DNA of 64,000 nt from Platerodrilus igneus (Eukaryota; Arthropoda; Insecta; Coleoptera; Lycidae): positions 1 through 64,000 of the forward strand of contig JARFIW010001258.1 of the NCBI GenBank assembly GCA_036346225.1, read 5' to 3'. This document shows, piece by piece, positions 31,192 to 41,919 of this stretch (position 1 is the stretch's first letter; the number at the start of each line of letters is the position of its first letter). The position numbers were made by a program, and so were the translations under genes. The notes beneath the pieces were generated by a model. The model made no database searches. It had not been told where the DNA came from and saw nothing but the letters and a program-made list of their open reading frames with translations.

Positions 31192-32037
31192 ATGAACATC
31201 TTAAGTATCTTATGCAGTGTGTGTGAAAGCATTTTTACTGGAGGTAACGCCGTAAACAAACACAACGAGAAGCACATCGAGATGGTTTATTTCCTGGAGG
31301 AACTAAAAATTACAGACGATAAGTGAGAACAAATTAAGAATTTAGAAAAGCAGTTGACCGCAGAGCATGAAGAATGTATAAACGCAGCAATTCAGTTAGA
31401 GCAAGCCAAGTCGCTCTTTGAAAAACCATACGTCATAAGAAAATCTTCTTCCAAAATCATAATTGTAGGGTTGAACCCATTCCAGGATTATAAAATAACT
31501 TTTAGATTTGTTGACATTATTTCGTAGACCGTACTTGATGTATCCCTCAACGTATTTAGGAAGTTTATATCAAAACTTCCATATATTATACGCACTATGG
31601 AAGTTGGCGTGCGAAATCAAATATGCAAATTTGACAACTTGAGTTTTTATTTAAATAAGAATTGTTTAGTGAAGATAGTGATATTTGATGAGAATGATAT
31701 GTTATTTACCAAAGGAACTTTAGAGCAATGTTTAGGGATATCTCAGATCGTTCTCAACTACGCTAATATTTTAAGAGAACTAACGGAAAACGGTACTCCT
31801 AATATAGATCTGTTTCTGTTATATGTAGCAATGGAAAGGTATAATAGGAATGATGTTTTACAGAATCTCGCACATGATATAATTAAAAGCAACTACAGTA
31901 ATAGTGATATTGGGATCATGATATACGAATTTATAAGAACCTATCCAAGATTGTTTGAAAACAGTATTTGTAGACAAGTTGAGTATATGGAAGTGTACAA
32001 CAGGTTACCATTCCACGCATTTACGAATGATGTTTAA
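31192..32037 (+). pseudogene. C2H2-finger/coiled-coil protein of unknown family, two in-frame stops
   Basis: One reading frame runs from ATG at 31192 to TAA at 32035-32037, about 281 codons, broken by TGA at 31324 and TAG at 31525. Near the start, CSVCESIFTGGN...HNEKH has the exact C-x2-C-x12-H-x3-H spacing of a C2H2 zinc finger. Then comes a charged helical stretch (EQIKNLEKQL and on to about residue 80), a likely coiled coil. The last 146 codons (31597-32037) are open and hold a mixed, globular-looking domain rich in Leu, Ile and Asn with no motif I recognise. The absence of frameshifts suggests recent inactivation. A polyadenylation signal AATAAA lies about 110 bases downstream. The ATG follows a splice-acceptor-like TTTTTTCTAG. 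Confidence 0.65.
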
Positions 32038-32304
32038 ATTTTAAGCTATAGATTTTAGAGAAATTTCTGTCACTATAATCCTGCATATTACAGTTTATTC
32101 TCTTATACCTTTCTAAATTGTATTTCAACTACAGATATTAATAGCTGTAAATAAAATTGTTATAGTTTTAAATAAAACAATTCTGATTAATAATTTCGTA
32201 AATCGTTTATAGCACCCTTTGAATAAATACGCGTCATTATTATAATTCTTTCATAAAAACTTTTTACAATAGTAATAAAACTATTTCGAGTCACCACCAT
32301 TCCA

Positions 32305-33252
32305 GCATCTGAACTGCGCCAAGCAGAACGTTTGTATTTTAAAGAATATTATTTTTTGAATTTTTATATTAATTTGATTTTTTATCTAAAATGGTTTTAT
32401 AGTATCTTTTTAAATAAATTTTTTATTTTGATCTGATTCATTTAATTACATTGGTTTTACAAAATTAAGAAAATAATAAATAAAAGATTGAATTAGAAAT
32501 TATTTAAAATTAAATTGTTTTATTCGTAACTATCCTGTAGACAATAGCATGATAAACCCTTAGTAAACGTTTAAAGCGTTTTATTAAGTTTTCTTTCAAA
32601 AGGTTTAAAGTGATTTACAAAAACCTAAATTGATTTTTAAGGTATGAAACAAATCTATGTATAATTGGTTGTCTATAGAGCTTTTTAAAGTTGATTTTAT
32701 TTTGAAAATTCATTAGGTTTCTTAAAATTATCCCGCAGAAAAGAATTTAAAATGTTTTAAGCTGATTTCAAAGTGTTTGTGTTATTCTTAAAATAATTAA
32801 ATGGTTTGCATCTTGCGATAAATCTTAGATCACGTTATAACATTTCTATAAATACATTAGCTTAAAATGTTGGTAGAGAGTTTGTGTTAAGGTAGGGGGT
32901 AGTCGGGAAATTCCGGATTAAGGCGTATATCTCAGGTGACCAAAAATGATTTAAAGATCGAGTTAAAATTAAATACACAAAAAATTTAAACGTTCGGGGA
33001 TTTATAGGGATGTAACTTTGTAAGGGGTGGTCCGATTTGAAAAATTCCAGCAGATTCGAATTCCCCAGAAAATTGTAGATCAAACTTATGTACCATACCC
33101 TAAAAAAACGCTCCGAATGGTGGATCCCATAAGGTGGATCTAATATGGCTAGTCGAAGAAAACTCTTACCTAGGTTAGATATGATTGCGTTGGATCCTAT
33201 GGGTGGATCCCATAAGGTGGATCTGCGCCAGGATCGGCCTATTCTACTACTA
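32305..33252. repeat. Right inverted terminal repeat with a second tail copy of the minus-strand gene
   Basis: It pairs with 29262-29440 and 27811-28590 of the left arm. Its inner end begins CTGAACTGCGCCAAGCAGAA, the plus-strand equivalent of the LNCAKQN part of the gene at 29301-29936. One base is lost after it, followed by the same text through AAAGAATATTATTTTTTGAA. A piece of a second copy of that gene's 3' end is therefore kept in mirror position. The outer end carries the GGATCCACC words in reverse complement. Confidence 0.85.
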
Positions 33253-34629
33253 TTCTTTGCCAAGTAGCCTACCTGTTACTGGGGGCGATATAGAATTGAC
33301 ATAAAATGTAGGTATACATGCATATACGAGTAGCTTTAGGGTATAATCGGTTCTCCAACTACCAATTCGGTTATCAACCTTATTGGAAGAATGAAGTATT
33401 TTTAGGTAATTAGCTTAAAATATATGGTTTCAAAACTGATAACAATTTTAGTTCCTTCAGATATACGTTATAAAAACGATCCAACAAAAATACTCATATT
33501 TTGAAAAATATCTCAAATAATACTATTTGGACGGTCCTAGTCATACGACTTCTTGTGTGAAGTCTAAATTGTAAGTTTCGTGTAAATACATAGAACTTGC
33601 TCTAGGTTTACCCATAAAGTGCAAAAAATATCACAGTATAATAATCATAGTATGTATCTGTACTTGTCTTTACACTGACTGCGGACCGAATGATCATTTA
33701 GGAGCATAAAAATTACAAAACATAATGAACTAGATAATAGTAGAAAAGAATAGTATAACCGCATAAGCTATCTCTAAAGTGGAATGAGGATTATCAATCT
33801 CTTATTTTATATTACACCACAATTCAAAACTAATACGTAGTTTGAACTAATCGAAGCTCACTTGTTACCTATTTAATCTCTCGTATCATCTAGGTAGTTA
33901 CAAAATAGCACGCAACAGGATATGTATTGCACTATCTTGACAGAAACATTCAACCGAAGTCCAACGATAAAATAATTTAATGTAGCTATCACGCGTATAC
34001 CATCAAATGAAGAGAAGCGAAAGAAATATCCTGAAAATACGAGTTGATGAAATTGGTTACTGAATTCATGCCTCTGCATGAAGTGAAGTGAAGGGAGATA
34101 TGTATACGTATTAAAGTTACTTAATACACGTCTCCCTTGCAGTAGCTAAGTGAAGTTATTCCAATGAATCGGGACGGAAATCAATATAGTAAGCAGTTTT
34201 AAATAACAGTAAAAAATTGTTCTAGGGATGATGTAGAGGGTCGCTAAAGAGAAAAATTCTACAAACTATACATACTACTTCTTCTCCTACTGGCTTCAAA
34301 GATTTGATTAACAGTAACATATTGCAAAGCTTAAATAACAAAAAGTCCCAAATTTTAAAATTTCTTAAACATGCTTTTTAAAAAGGAACCGTATTTGTTA
34401 ACTGATGTGTGATGAACAGAAAATCGCATTTAAATTTTTTCAAACCTTCAATTATTAGAAAAAATTTTACTACTCTATTTCCAGGCTATCATGGACCGCT
34501 GATCGAGTTACTACATTTAGAAATTTACATTTTGCCACTTGTTAATTAACGGTTAACGATAAGATACTTTTATCCATGATAATGATGAAATCAGTCAGTT
34601 TCAACGTACATCGTTAATTGCTTCTGTCA
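33253..34629. other. AT-rich intergenic sequence, no gene seen
   Basis: No coding family, repeat or transposon end is recognised. Confidence 0.45.
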
Positions 34630-35220
34630 CAGTTATGGGTTGTGCATAGTGGAATAGGACGGGTTTCACTCCAAACTACATACATGCAGAAATACATAAT
34701 GCCGATTTCAAACCAAACAGACTGCACTCTTGTGAAGCGTTGTAAAAGTCAGTCAACCGTTTTGAAATCACGGTGTTTGTTCAAGCAAGAAGTTAAAAAT
34801 GCAATTGCGTGCCCTCAAAAAACATTATGCCAATTTCAGTCCAAAGATCGTACATGCAAGAATACATTATAACGGTTTCAAACCAAACAGTGTACACTGT
34901 TGTGACACATTGTAAAAGTCAGTCAGCCCTAAAAATGTCGAATCCTTTTGATCTATAGAAAGTCTCTTCAAGCGAGAAGTTATAAATGCATTTGCGGGTA
35001 GGCAAAAATGCTTTCGGCCGTTTTCAAGCCAAACTGTGAGCACCCTTGTGCTATGTTAAACAAAGTGAGTCGGTTCGAAAACAGTTGATTTGTATTGAAC
35101 TTATACTAAGTTTTCTAAAGCGAGAAGTTAAATTAGGTCAACTGCAAAATATTTAGATAACGGTTTCAATTCAATACATCTTCACTGTTGTGATGCATCC
35201 TAAAGGTAGATAGACAGAGA
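34630..35220. repeat. Diverged ~150-170-bp tandem repeat, four units
   Basis: Four successive units share the order TTCAAACCAAAC, a CACT.TTGTGA word, GTTGTAAAAGTCAGTCA, then CAAGCGAGAAGTTA. Anchors lie near 34708, 34876, 35023 and 35167, so spacing shrinks from about 168 to 145 bases. Copies differ by perhaps 30-40%. The repeated unit does not match anything else in the window. No stable open frame crosses it. Confidence 0.65.
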
Positions 35221-36549
35221 GGATAATCTACAAGGGCGTGCGGATGCATTATAAGTAGACTGGTCCTAATATTAACTGAGTAGCTAAAGTTAAATCGTAT
35301 TTCACAAACATATTAATAAGCATATCATCAATCTTCAGGAGGTTTAAATATAAAAATGAAAGAAATGACTGTTCAGGGCTTGTTGAAAAACATTATTTGG
35401 TATCAAACCGTTTAACCGCCAATGCAGATTAACTGTTTGCGTGTAGATTGTATAAAAGAGTGACTGGGTGACTGGTCTTTCTTGGGATGGAACTTCTACA
35501 GCTGAAATGGTATCATTGTGCATACCTTTATATTGGCAGACCTGGTGACAAAGTGTTTGTAAAAGATTTGTAAAAAAGCATTGGTTCGAAATCTACATTT
35601 GTCAAACGTAAGTAACTTGCTTACGTTCGGCTGTTCTAAGCTGTCTTAATTAAAATACAGAACCTGATTATTTATGCTTATGCATTGCTGTAGACATGGC
35701 AATAATAATTTACAGTACGCGAAACAAAATACCTTACTGTTAAAAAAATGTTACAATAGAAAAATTATATAAAGATTGTGCAGTATTTATTTTAATATGA
35801 TTTTCAATCGGTTGATCCGATAAATATTAGTCGTACTACATATAAGAAACATTGTTTTTGTTAATTCAACTACTATATCATCTAGATCTAGAGAACTCTA
35901 ACCAATTTACAAAAAACTTTATTCGCTTACTTATTGCACAAGTGCAATAATACTGATTTTTCACTATACAAACTATTGAAAATTTAGGTTTACTATAAAT
36001 ATCGTTACTATGGAATTCAATGTTTATATAATTAATCAATACTTGACGAACTGAATGTAATTACAGAGTTAATTTCAATCACAATTCTACCGCTTACCTT
36101 GTGAGATGGGTCATACCATTCCACAATGCGCTGGATATCGAACATTAAATACCTCACTCCACTCTTAACAGTATAGGTCTTTCAAAATCTCATGGGCTAT
36201 GAGATGCGCAATAAAGGAAGCGAACGGTATCGTATAAAAAGAAAGAACAATACAATATTAGTAAAGTCTAAATACATTGAATTTCCGAATGCGTGTTCTA
36301 AATTAACTCAACCGGTATGCTATGTGGATTGCATAATCAGTAATTTATCAACATAATTAAAATTATAAAACAATGTTTGTATGCCGAACCTGTAACTTTT
36401 TTGGTGTATTGTTTATTGGTCTTTTTATCTGTCATGTTTCCATGCGCGTGTGGATAAAAATTGACAGTCTAAATTTTTTAAAACTCTTGGCAGCCAAAAT
36501 ACTGTCCTTCGATTATATTTTAACAATGCATATTTCGTAGAAATTTAAT
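35221..36549. other. Intergenic, no gene seen
   Basis: AT-rich sequence without recognisable coding or repeats. Confidence 0.45.
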
Positions 36550-36838
36550 CTAAAAAATCATAAAATTACTACCACAATTTTCAAATTGGCCCGCATTAGA
36601 TTTAGGACTTCTCTCAATAATTTTCTTCCTTGGTGATACAAATTTGCCACCCTCAGGTTTGTTCTTCGCTTCTGAAATAATTCGTTCCACAATGTTTAGT
36701 CCAACTCCAGTTGTTGTCGCTATTCGTTCTTGTAAATTATTCATAGGAATGACATGCATACCATTCTTTTCTTCTTTCATAAACTTATACACACTATAAA
36801 TAATTTCTCTTCCTCGACTGTAAAACCAAACATTATTC
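36550..36838 (-). pseudogene. DNA-transposase N-terminal (helix-turn-helix) relic
   Basis: On the minus strand the frame reads GREIIYSVYKFMKEEKNG, then NNLQERIATTTGVGLNIVERI, a helix-turn-helix, and KFVSPRKKI. The scheme REIIxxVYxFMKxE, ERVAxATGVSxxTVxRI, FxSPxKK is the N-terminal DNA-binding region of an arthropod IS630/mariner-like transposase group. The catalytic part is absent: the frame ends in unrelated sequence at 36550. The frame is open upstream of the first Met at 36792, and the family pattern places the true start farther upstream than that Met. Confidence 0.65.
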
Positions 36839-38929
36839 TTCCAATTGAATTGAAACCTTCGTTATACCTACAAATAAAAACTAGACTGGGTTGTAGTAGT
36901 TTTAAAAAACTGGTTTAAGTTGAATCAAGACTGAAATCTCATAAATAATAATCAAAAACAATAATAATGGACCACAAATCTTAATACGCAAATGAATAAC
37001 AGATGAATAATTAAAGATCGACAGCTGAGTTGTCAATGTTTTTAGGATGCACTTTAACGTAAATAACTTAAATTGGTGTTCTACGCAACATACCAGTGTG
37101 TGACAATTATAATTTCATTTATTTCACAAATAAGTAGCTTGCATCGTTGCGGACACACGGCAACAGCAGCGGAGATTTCCTCTTGTATCATCCTAATTCC
37201 CATATCAATTGGTGCTAGATACTTAAGTACATAAATCAACAAAGTGGATGAAAGACCAACCTACAACAAACTCATTAATTCCTACACATGGAACGTTACT
37301 CGAGAAACTCTTTCAAATGATTGGGACGGCACAGCACGGTATAAGATTCTGTACTACTTCACAAACTAGTTAGTAAATTAAAATCCAGAAAACGAAGGTG
37401 AACTTATTTAATATCGTAAGTAAATAGTCTCATTTATAAATTTTATAAACTGAACCAAATCCGTCAAAAAATCGTTAAAATAAAGGCGGTAATTCTGATG
37501 TACTTCAACCGAAAGCTACATTATTAAGAAGACCGTCGACGATCACCTGTCTAAAGCAAAAGGAAGAAGTAAATTTTGCTAGATTGTATTTACTCAAGTT
37601 GATTCCAACGATTTTTTATGAAACTGATTAATAGTATATTATTCAACATACGGTAATGTAGGCAATAACTCACGCAGATGAAGTTTGCGGCATGCGTTAA
37701 AAGAAAATTCTTATTGTCAATTATAAACATAGGTAATTATCTTTTCACATAAGTAATAAAGTGTAAAAGAAAATTTGATTTCGTCTTAGGTATAGTACTT
37801 TTATCACAAGAAGTTTCATGAAAATCCTTATGTCACAGAACACGTGAGCAGTTAACCAAAATTTACATGTTATTAGTTTACACAAGTTAAATAAATTCGC
37901 ATCTTACATGCAAGACATATACTTTAGAATAAAGTTTTAAAGACAGATGTGATTATTTTCAAACAAAAGCTCAATCGCCTTTTTATTTATATAAGAAACT
38001 ATTTATTTAATAAAACTTTTAATCTCATACCTGTAGTTTTGTAACTCAAATAAAACAAGTTAGTTACTCAAAGTTTAACAGGTGCTCCTTCGTATCCTCC
38101 AACAGTATTAGTAGATTATGTGAACCAGCTTGCAGGAAAAACAAAAGATCTCGCACATCTCCATAAATTGTAGCAATCAAAACTTGTTAGATTTAGGTAA
38201 TCTTCTAACGATAGTTTAAGTGTAGGAACTGGACGATACACACACAAAATTTAGACGATAAGGTAGTTTAAATTATAATTGAAGAGAAAACGCATTAAGC
38301 GAACATAAACGTAAATGTTTAGTCAAAAATTCCAGAGTAGTAGAAAATCCCTAGAAAATCAAACATGTCTGAGGAAAGGAAATTTTATACAAGGTGTGTT
38401 GAAGCTAACATAATGTTAATCTGTAAACAACTTACCACGTTTAAATAGTAAAGGTGGGTAACGTAGATAATTTGGTGCTCTCGGCTACATATTCAAAAGT
38501 TAAAACGGTATTTTTAGGAAATAACGAAATATATAATAACAACTTACATACCAAGTACAAATGGCGAGGTAACATCAAAATTCTCAAGAAAAGCTCTTGA
38601 AGGTAGTCAGATAAAGAAAGAATGAAACTTTGACTTATCAAACCAAAAATAACTAACGAAGATTGTTGGGGGAAACGAACACTAACGAACTTTTTGATTA
38701 GACTACGATCCAGATTCACTCTAGATATGCTTTTATAGAAAAGTATTGGTAATTTTACCAATAAGGAAATTACTTATATACGTACGTAATTGTACATTAG
38801 GAAACAGATAATTTATAAATAAAGAATTTATAAAAAAAGGTTATATAGCGTATTATTTTCTGGAATTTATCTTAAATGTAGGAAACTTAAATTTGAGTTG
38901 GAAATGTTGACAGAATTTACTGTTGTTTA
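36839..38929. other. AT-rich intergenic sequence, no gene seen
   Basis: A minus-strand frame of 106 codons near 38441 has no recognisable motif and atypical composition. Nothing else stands out. Confidence 0.45.
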
Positions 38930-39178
38930 TTAACAATAAGGAAATGTATGTGTCGTAGTGTGAAGTACGCTGTAACATGTTGAGGCGTATCGAAAAGATA
39001 TGTTACAGACAAGTGAATCCCAATCTGTAATTGTGTGTCTTATTTTTCTAAACCAAATAATCCCTTCATTAGTAAATAATTCTATAGGTGAATGGAACAG
39101 CTTTTCTTTCGAAACCCTTCTTGAGTGAGCAAGTTCTGACACACGTTCCAAGAATTCATAAACTGGAGCATGGAGCAT
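38930..39178 (-). pseudogene. Gypsy gag fragment, minus strand
   Basis: The frame contains YEFLERVSELAHSRRVSKEK, then LFHSPIELFTNEGIIWFRKI and DWDSLV. This is the core of the retrotransposon Gag domain, FLERVEELxxARxVSxxxLFxxAIxLFxxxAxxWFR. The same pattern occurs in the plus-strand retrotransposon at about 55922-56043 (FIQRVKELQVARKVSSDDLF, ALDWYRA). No protease, pol or LTR accompanies it, so it is an isolated remnant. The initial Met is incidental. Confidence 0.7.
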
Positions 39179-39316
39179 ACTGTAAAATATTCAAATTCTT
39201 ACCATTGGAGGACCGTAAAAACCAAAGTCATTTGAAGTACAATTGTTTCAGGCTTTATCAAATGGACCTCTATCAAGAAGTAACCACTTCCACTTTATAC
39301 TCACCTGCTAAATACA

Positions 39317-39457
39317 TTTTTTACAAAAATGCGCCCTCGCTCGGAAGAGAGGTTAAATGTAGGTGCCGTGTGTGAGTGTTGTCACGCACATTAAAGTTCC
39401 CTACCTTACTTGGAATAGGAAGGGTACGGATAGAGCATTGGAACATCAAATGTGAGG
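39317..39457 (+). mobile_element. SINE fragment, third copy
   Basis: It matches the full SINE at 24399-24686 from TTTTTACAAAAATGCGCCCT through GTGTTGTCACGCACATTAAA to TAGAGCATTGGAACATCAAA. The tRNA-like head is missing, and about 55 bases between the GGGTACGG and the GAGCATT parts have been deleted. No target duplication was found. Confidence 0.75.
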
Positions 39458-41919
39458 TACGTTTCAATAAAACTGAACACCTTATTCACCAACCCTTGTA
39501 AAAGATTAATTATCGAGTACGTCACCTAATGGAAATAATTCTGTCATTTTCCTGTGTGTTAATTGTCTCCAGTAAATCACCACCATGAGAAATTAGACAC
39601 GCGATTAAAGCAAACCAACTGATAACTTTTCTCGACTACACAAGCTAGTTTTATATATTGCGCCCAAAGCAAAGAACAAGAAGCTGATTTAACTTGCATA
39701 AATCGGTATCAAATATGTGACGTTAACATACCGATAATTATTTTCTACTAAAATAAGGAAATGCATAAGTATAAACCAATTTATTATCAAAAAATTCTTA
39801 AAGTTATTCATTTTGAAGATTAGGCCTGACTATTGCAAATTTTTAAATTAAAATTAAAGAAGTTTGCTTATAATCTAACAGTGTCCCAAAATATTTAAAT
39901 CCTTTATAACATTTGAAGCTGTAAGATAATGAAATGCGGTTTTTGCGGTTCCTCTAATCTTGATTACTTTTTTCAAGGTATAACTGTTTTTATATCCACT
40001 TTCGATACCATCTGCAATAATTAATATATTTTTGGGGATGAGACAACTTTGAAATTGCAAATAGGCAACCTGTATGTACATTTTTCATAGTTGTAATGTC
40101 TATTCTTTCTCTGCGAAAATGCCATACATACATAGTTACAAATTGATGGTGTTAAAAGCTTCTAAAAGTTATATTATGCTTTATCGAAAAACATTGAAGG
40201 AAAGATAAAGATGAAAATTAAACGCAACATCGCTTGTAAACGTTCAATTCGTTTACTGAAGCGCGGGTAGTTGAGATACTTTGGTTTAAATTGTTTTTCT
40301 TAAGTGGAAACGCGTATAACCTCTTTTACTAACACTAAGCTTTGCAAAACAAATAAAAGAATTTTGAATTATGTTTAACGTTTAGCAAAAATTAGAAAAC
40401 GGTATACATTCGTTTGGAATTATAGTGGAAGATTGCAAAATTTACTCCAACTATTGTAAAAGAGTCTGAAAATGCAGTTAAAAGTTTTGAAACAACACAC
40501 AATGTTCTTTCTTCATATATTATAAAAATTTCGTCCTCGCCAGGTATTCTGACAGCTAGTTTCATACTTCTATACAAAATGTACCAACATTGAAGGTTTA
40601 TAAAATTCAAATTCATCAACAATTATAGGAACTTGAATTTGTAACTTAAATTAAGATATGTGCATTTTTTTGATAAATTAATTATGTCAGACAAAGCAAA
40701 ATCTCACTAATACTTTCACTGCCGCTGTTTCATTACATTTTGCAACTATGAACTCTTTTAGATTTTCTTTCTCACTACATTTCCGTGGTTTATTTTAGAT
40801 TTTACAATATTTTGTGGAAGACTATCGATATGCATACACAATAATTACAATACTTACTTCTTTTGGTAATATTAATTTCCAGCTAAACTGGTACACAAGG
40901 AGCACATGTAATGGCTTGTTTAATAAGATTATACAAGTTTGCATTACATCTATTATAAACAAAAACAAGGACAGGGGTGTAAATTAGTACAAAATTTAAT
41001 GTTAACAAGTGTTTAGTATTCATAAGGTTGTAAAATTGGCAACAGATGTCTTATCGTCTTTTCTTATATATAAAAAAGCATTCTTTATTATTACCAACAA
41101 GCTAGTAACCATAACAAGTCCTTCATCAAGGGTCAAGATTATAACAAATGTATATAGTGACCAAAAAGGAAAGCTCATGGCACATAATGAGAATATTAAT
41201 GTGCATGCAACATTAAAGATGCTCGCGGCAGCAAAACTGTGAAACGATAAGGTAAATACGTATAACTGTACCATTTCGGCATCCAAAAGTCTTCCAGAAC
41301 CTACGTTAGATTTCCCATTTCCTCCAAGCTGTACTCTTAAGCACCAAGGTACTTCGCACAAGCACATATGTACTATTTATTCTACTTGGTACCCAGAGAT
41401 TCAAACCTCAACTGGTAAATTTATATACGCTTGATTATTGAGAAAACAATATAGTGCTTACGTACTATCAGATTTTATTTGTATCCTATATGAATAATAT
41501 TAATAAATAGATATGGACTAGACGAGATTATTTTTGAAATATTCTATACTAAAGTGCGTTACTAATTAAAATAAATATCGAGATTTGTTCGAACCGGTAA
41601 TCATTGACTTTGACAGGTTACATTTTAATTTCAAATAACATTTCATAGTAATGGTATTTTAAAATTTCCTGTTAAAACATTAGTTGAAATGTTATCTGTA
41701 CTCAGAATATTATAACAAAAGACCCTCGATACATCCTTCAACAGTTTCAGTTCCAGAAATTCATTTGTGAGAATAACATATTTTAAAACCGCAATAACTA
41801 GCCGTTACGCGCCATACTTATACCATACGTAGCCGGTACCAATTATCACAACAAAAATAAACAGGGGGAACATTCGTGCTAACTAGAAGGTCGTGGAAGA
41901 GGGAAGGGTGTCGTAGTTA
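39458..41919. other. AT-rich intergenic sequence, no gene seen
   Basis: Several short frames on both strands, the longest 115 codons at 41020-41367 (minus), show no known motif. No repeat structure is visible. Confidence 0.45.

Larger units (their letters stand above)
27811..33252. mobile_element. 5.4-kb element with long terminal inverted repeats and two unknown genes
   Basis: The sequence from TAGTAGTAGAATAGGCCGAT (27811) inward is repeated in reverse complement up to 33252. The outermost pair can be read as TA + GTAGAATAGGCC...GGCCTATTCTAC + TA, which would give a TA target duplication. The arms are several hundred bases long with roughly 10% differences and indels. The interior has one minus-strand gene (29301-29936) and one broken plus-strand gene (31192-32037), diverging from a central 1.25-kb spacer. 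No transposase, integrase or polymerase is recognisable. Long inverted arms with non-transposase genes recall Polinton-like or other large DNA elements, but size and gene content do not let me assign it. Confidence 0.75.
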
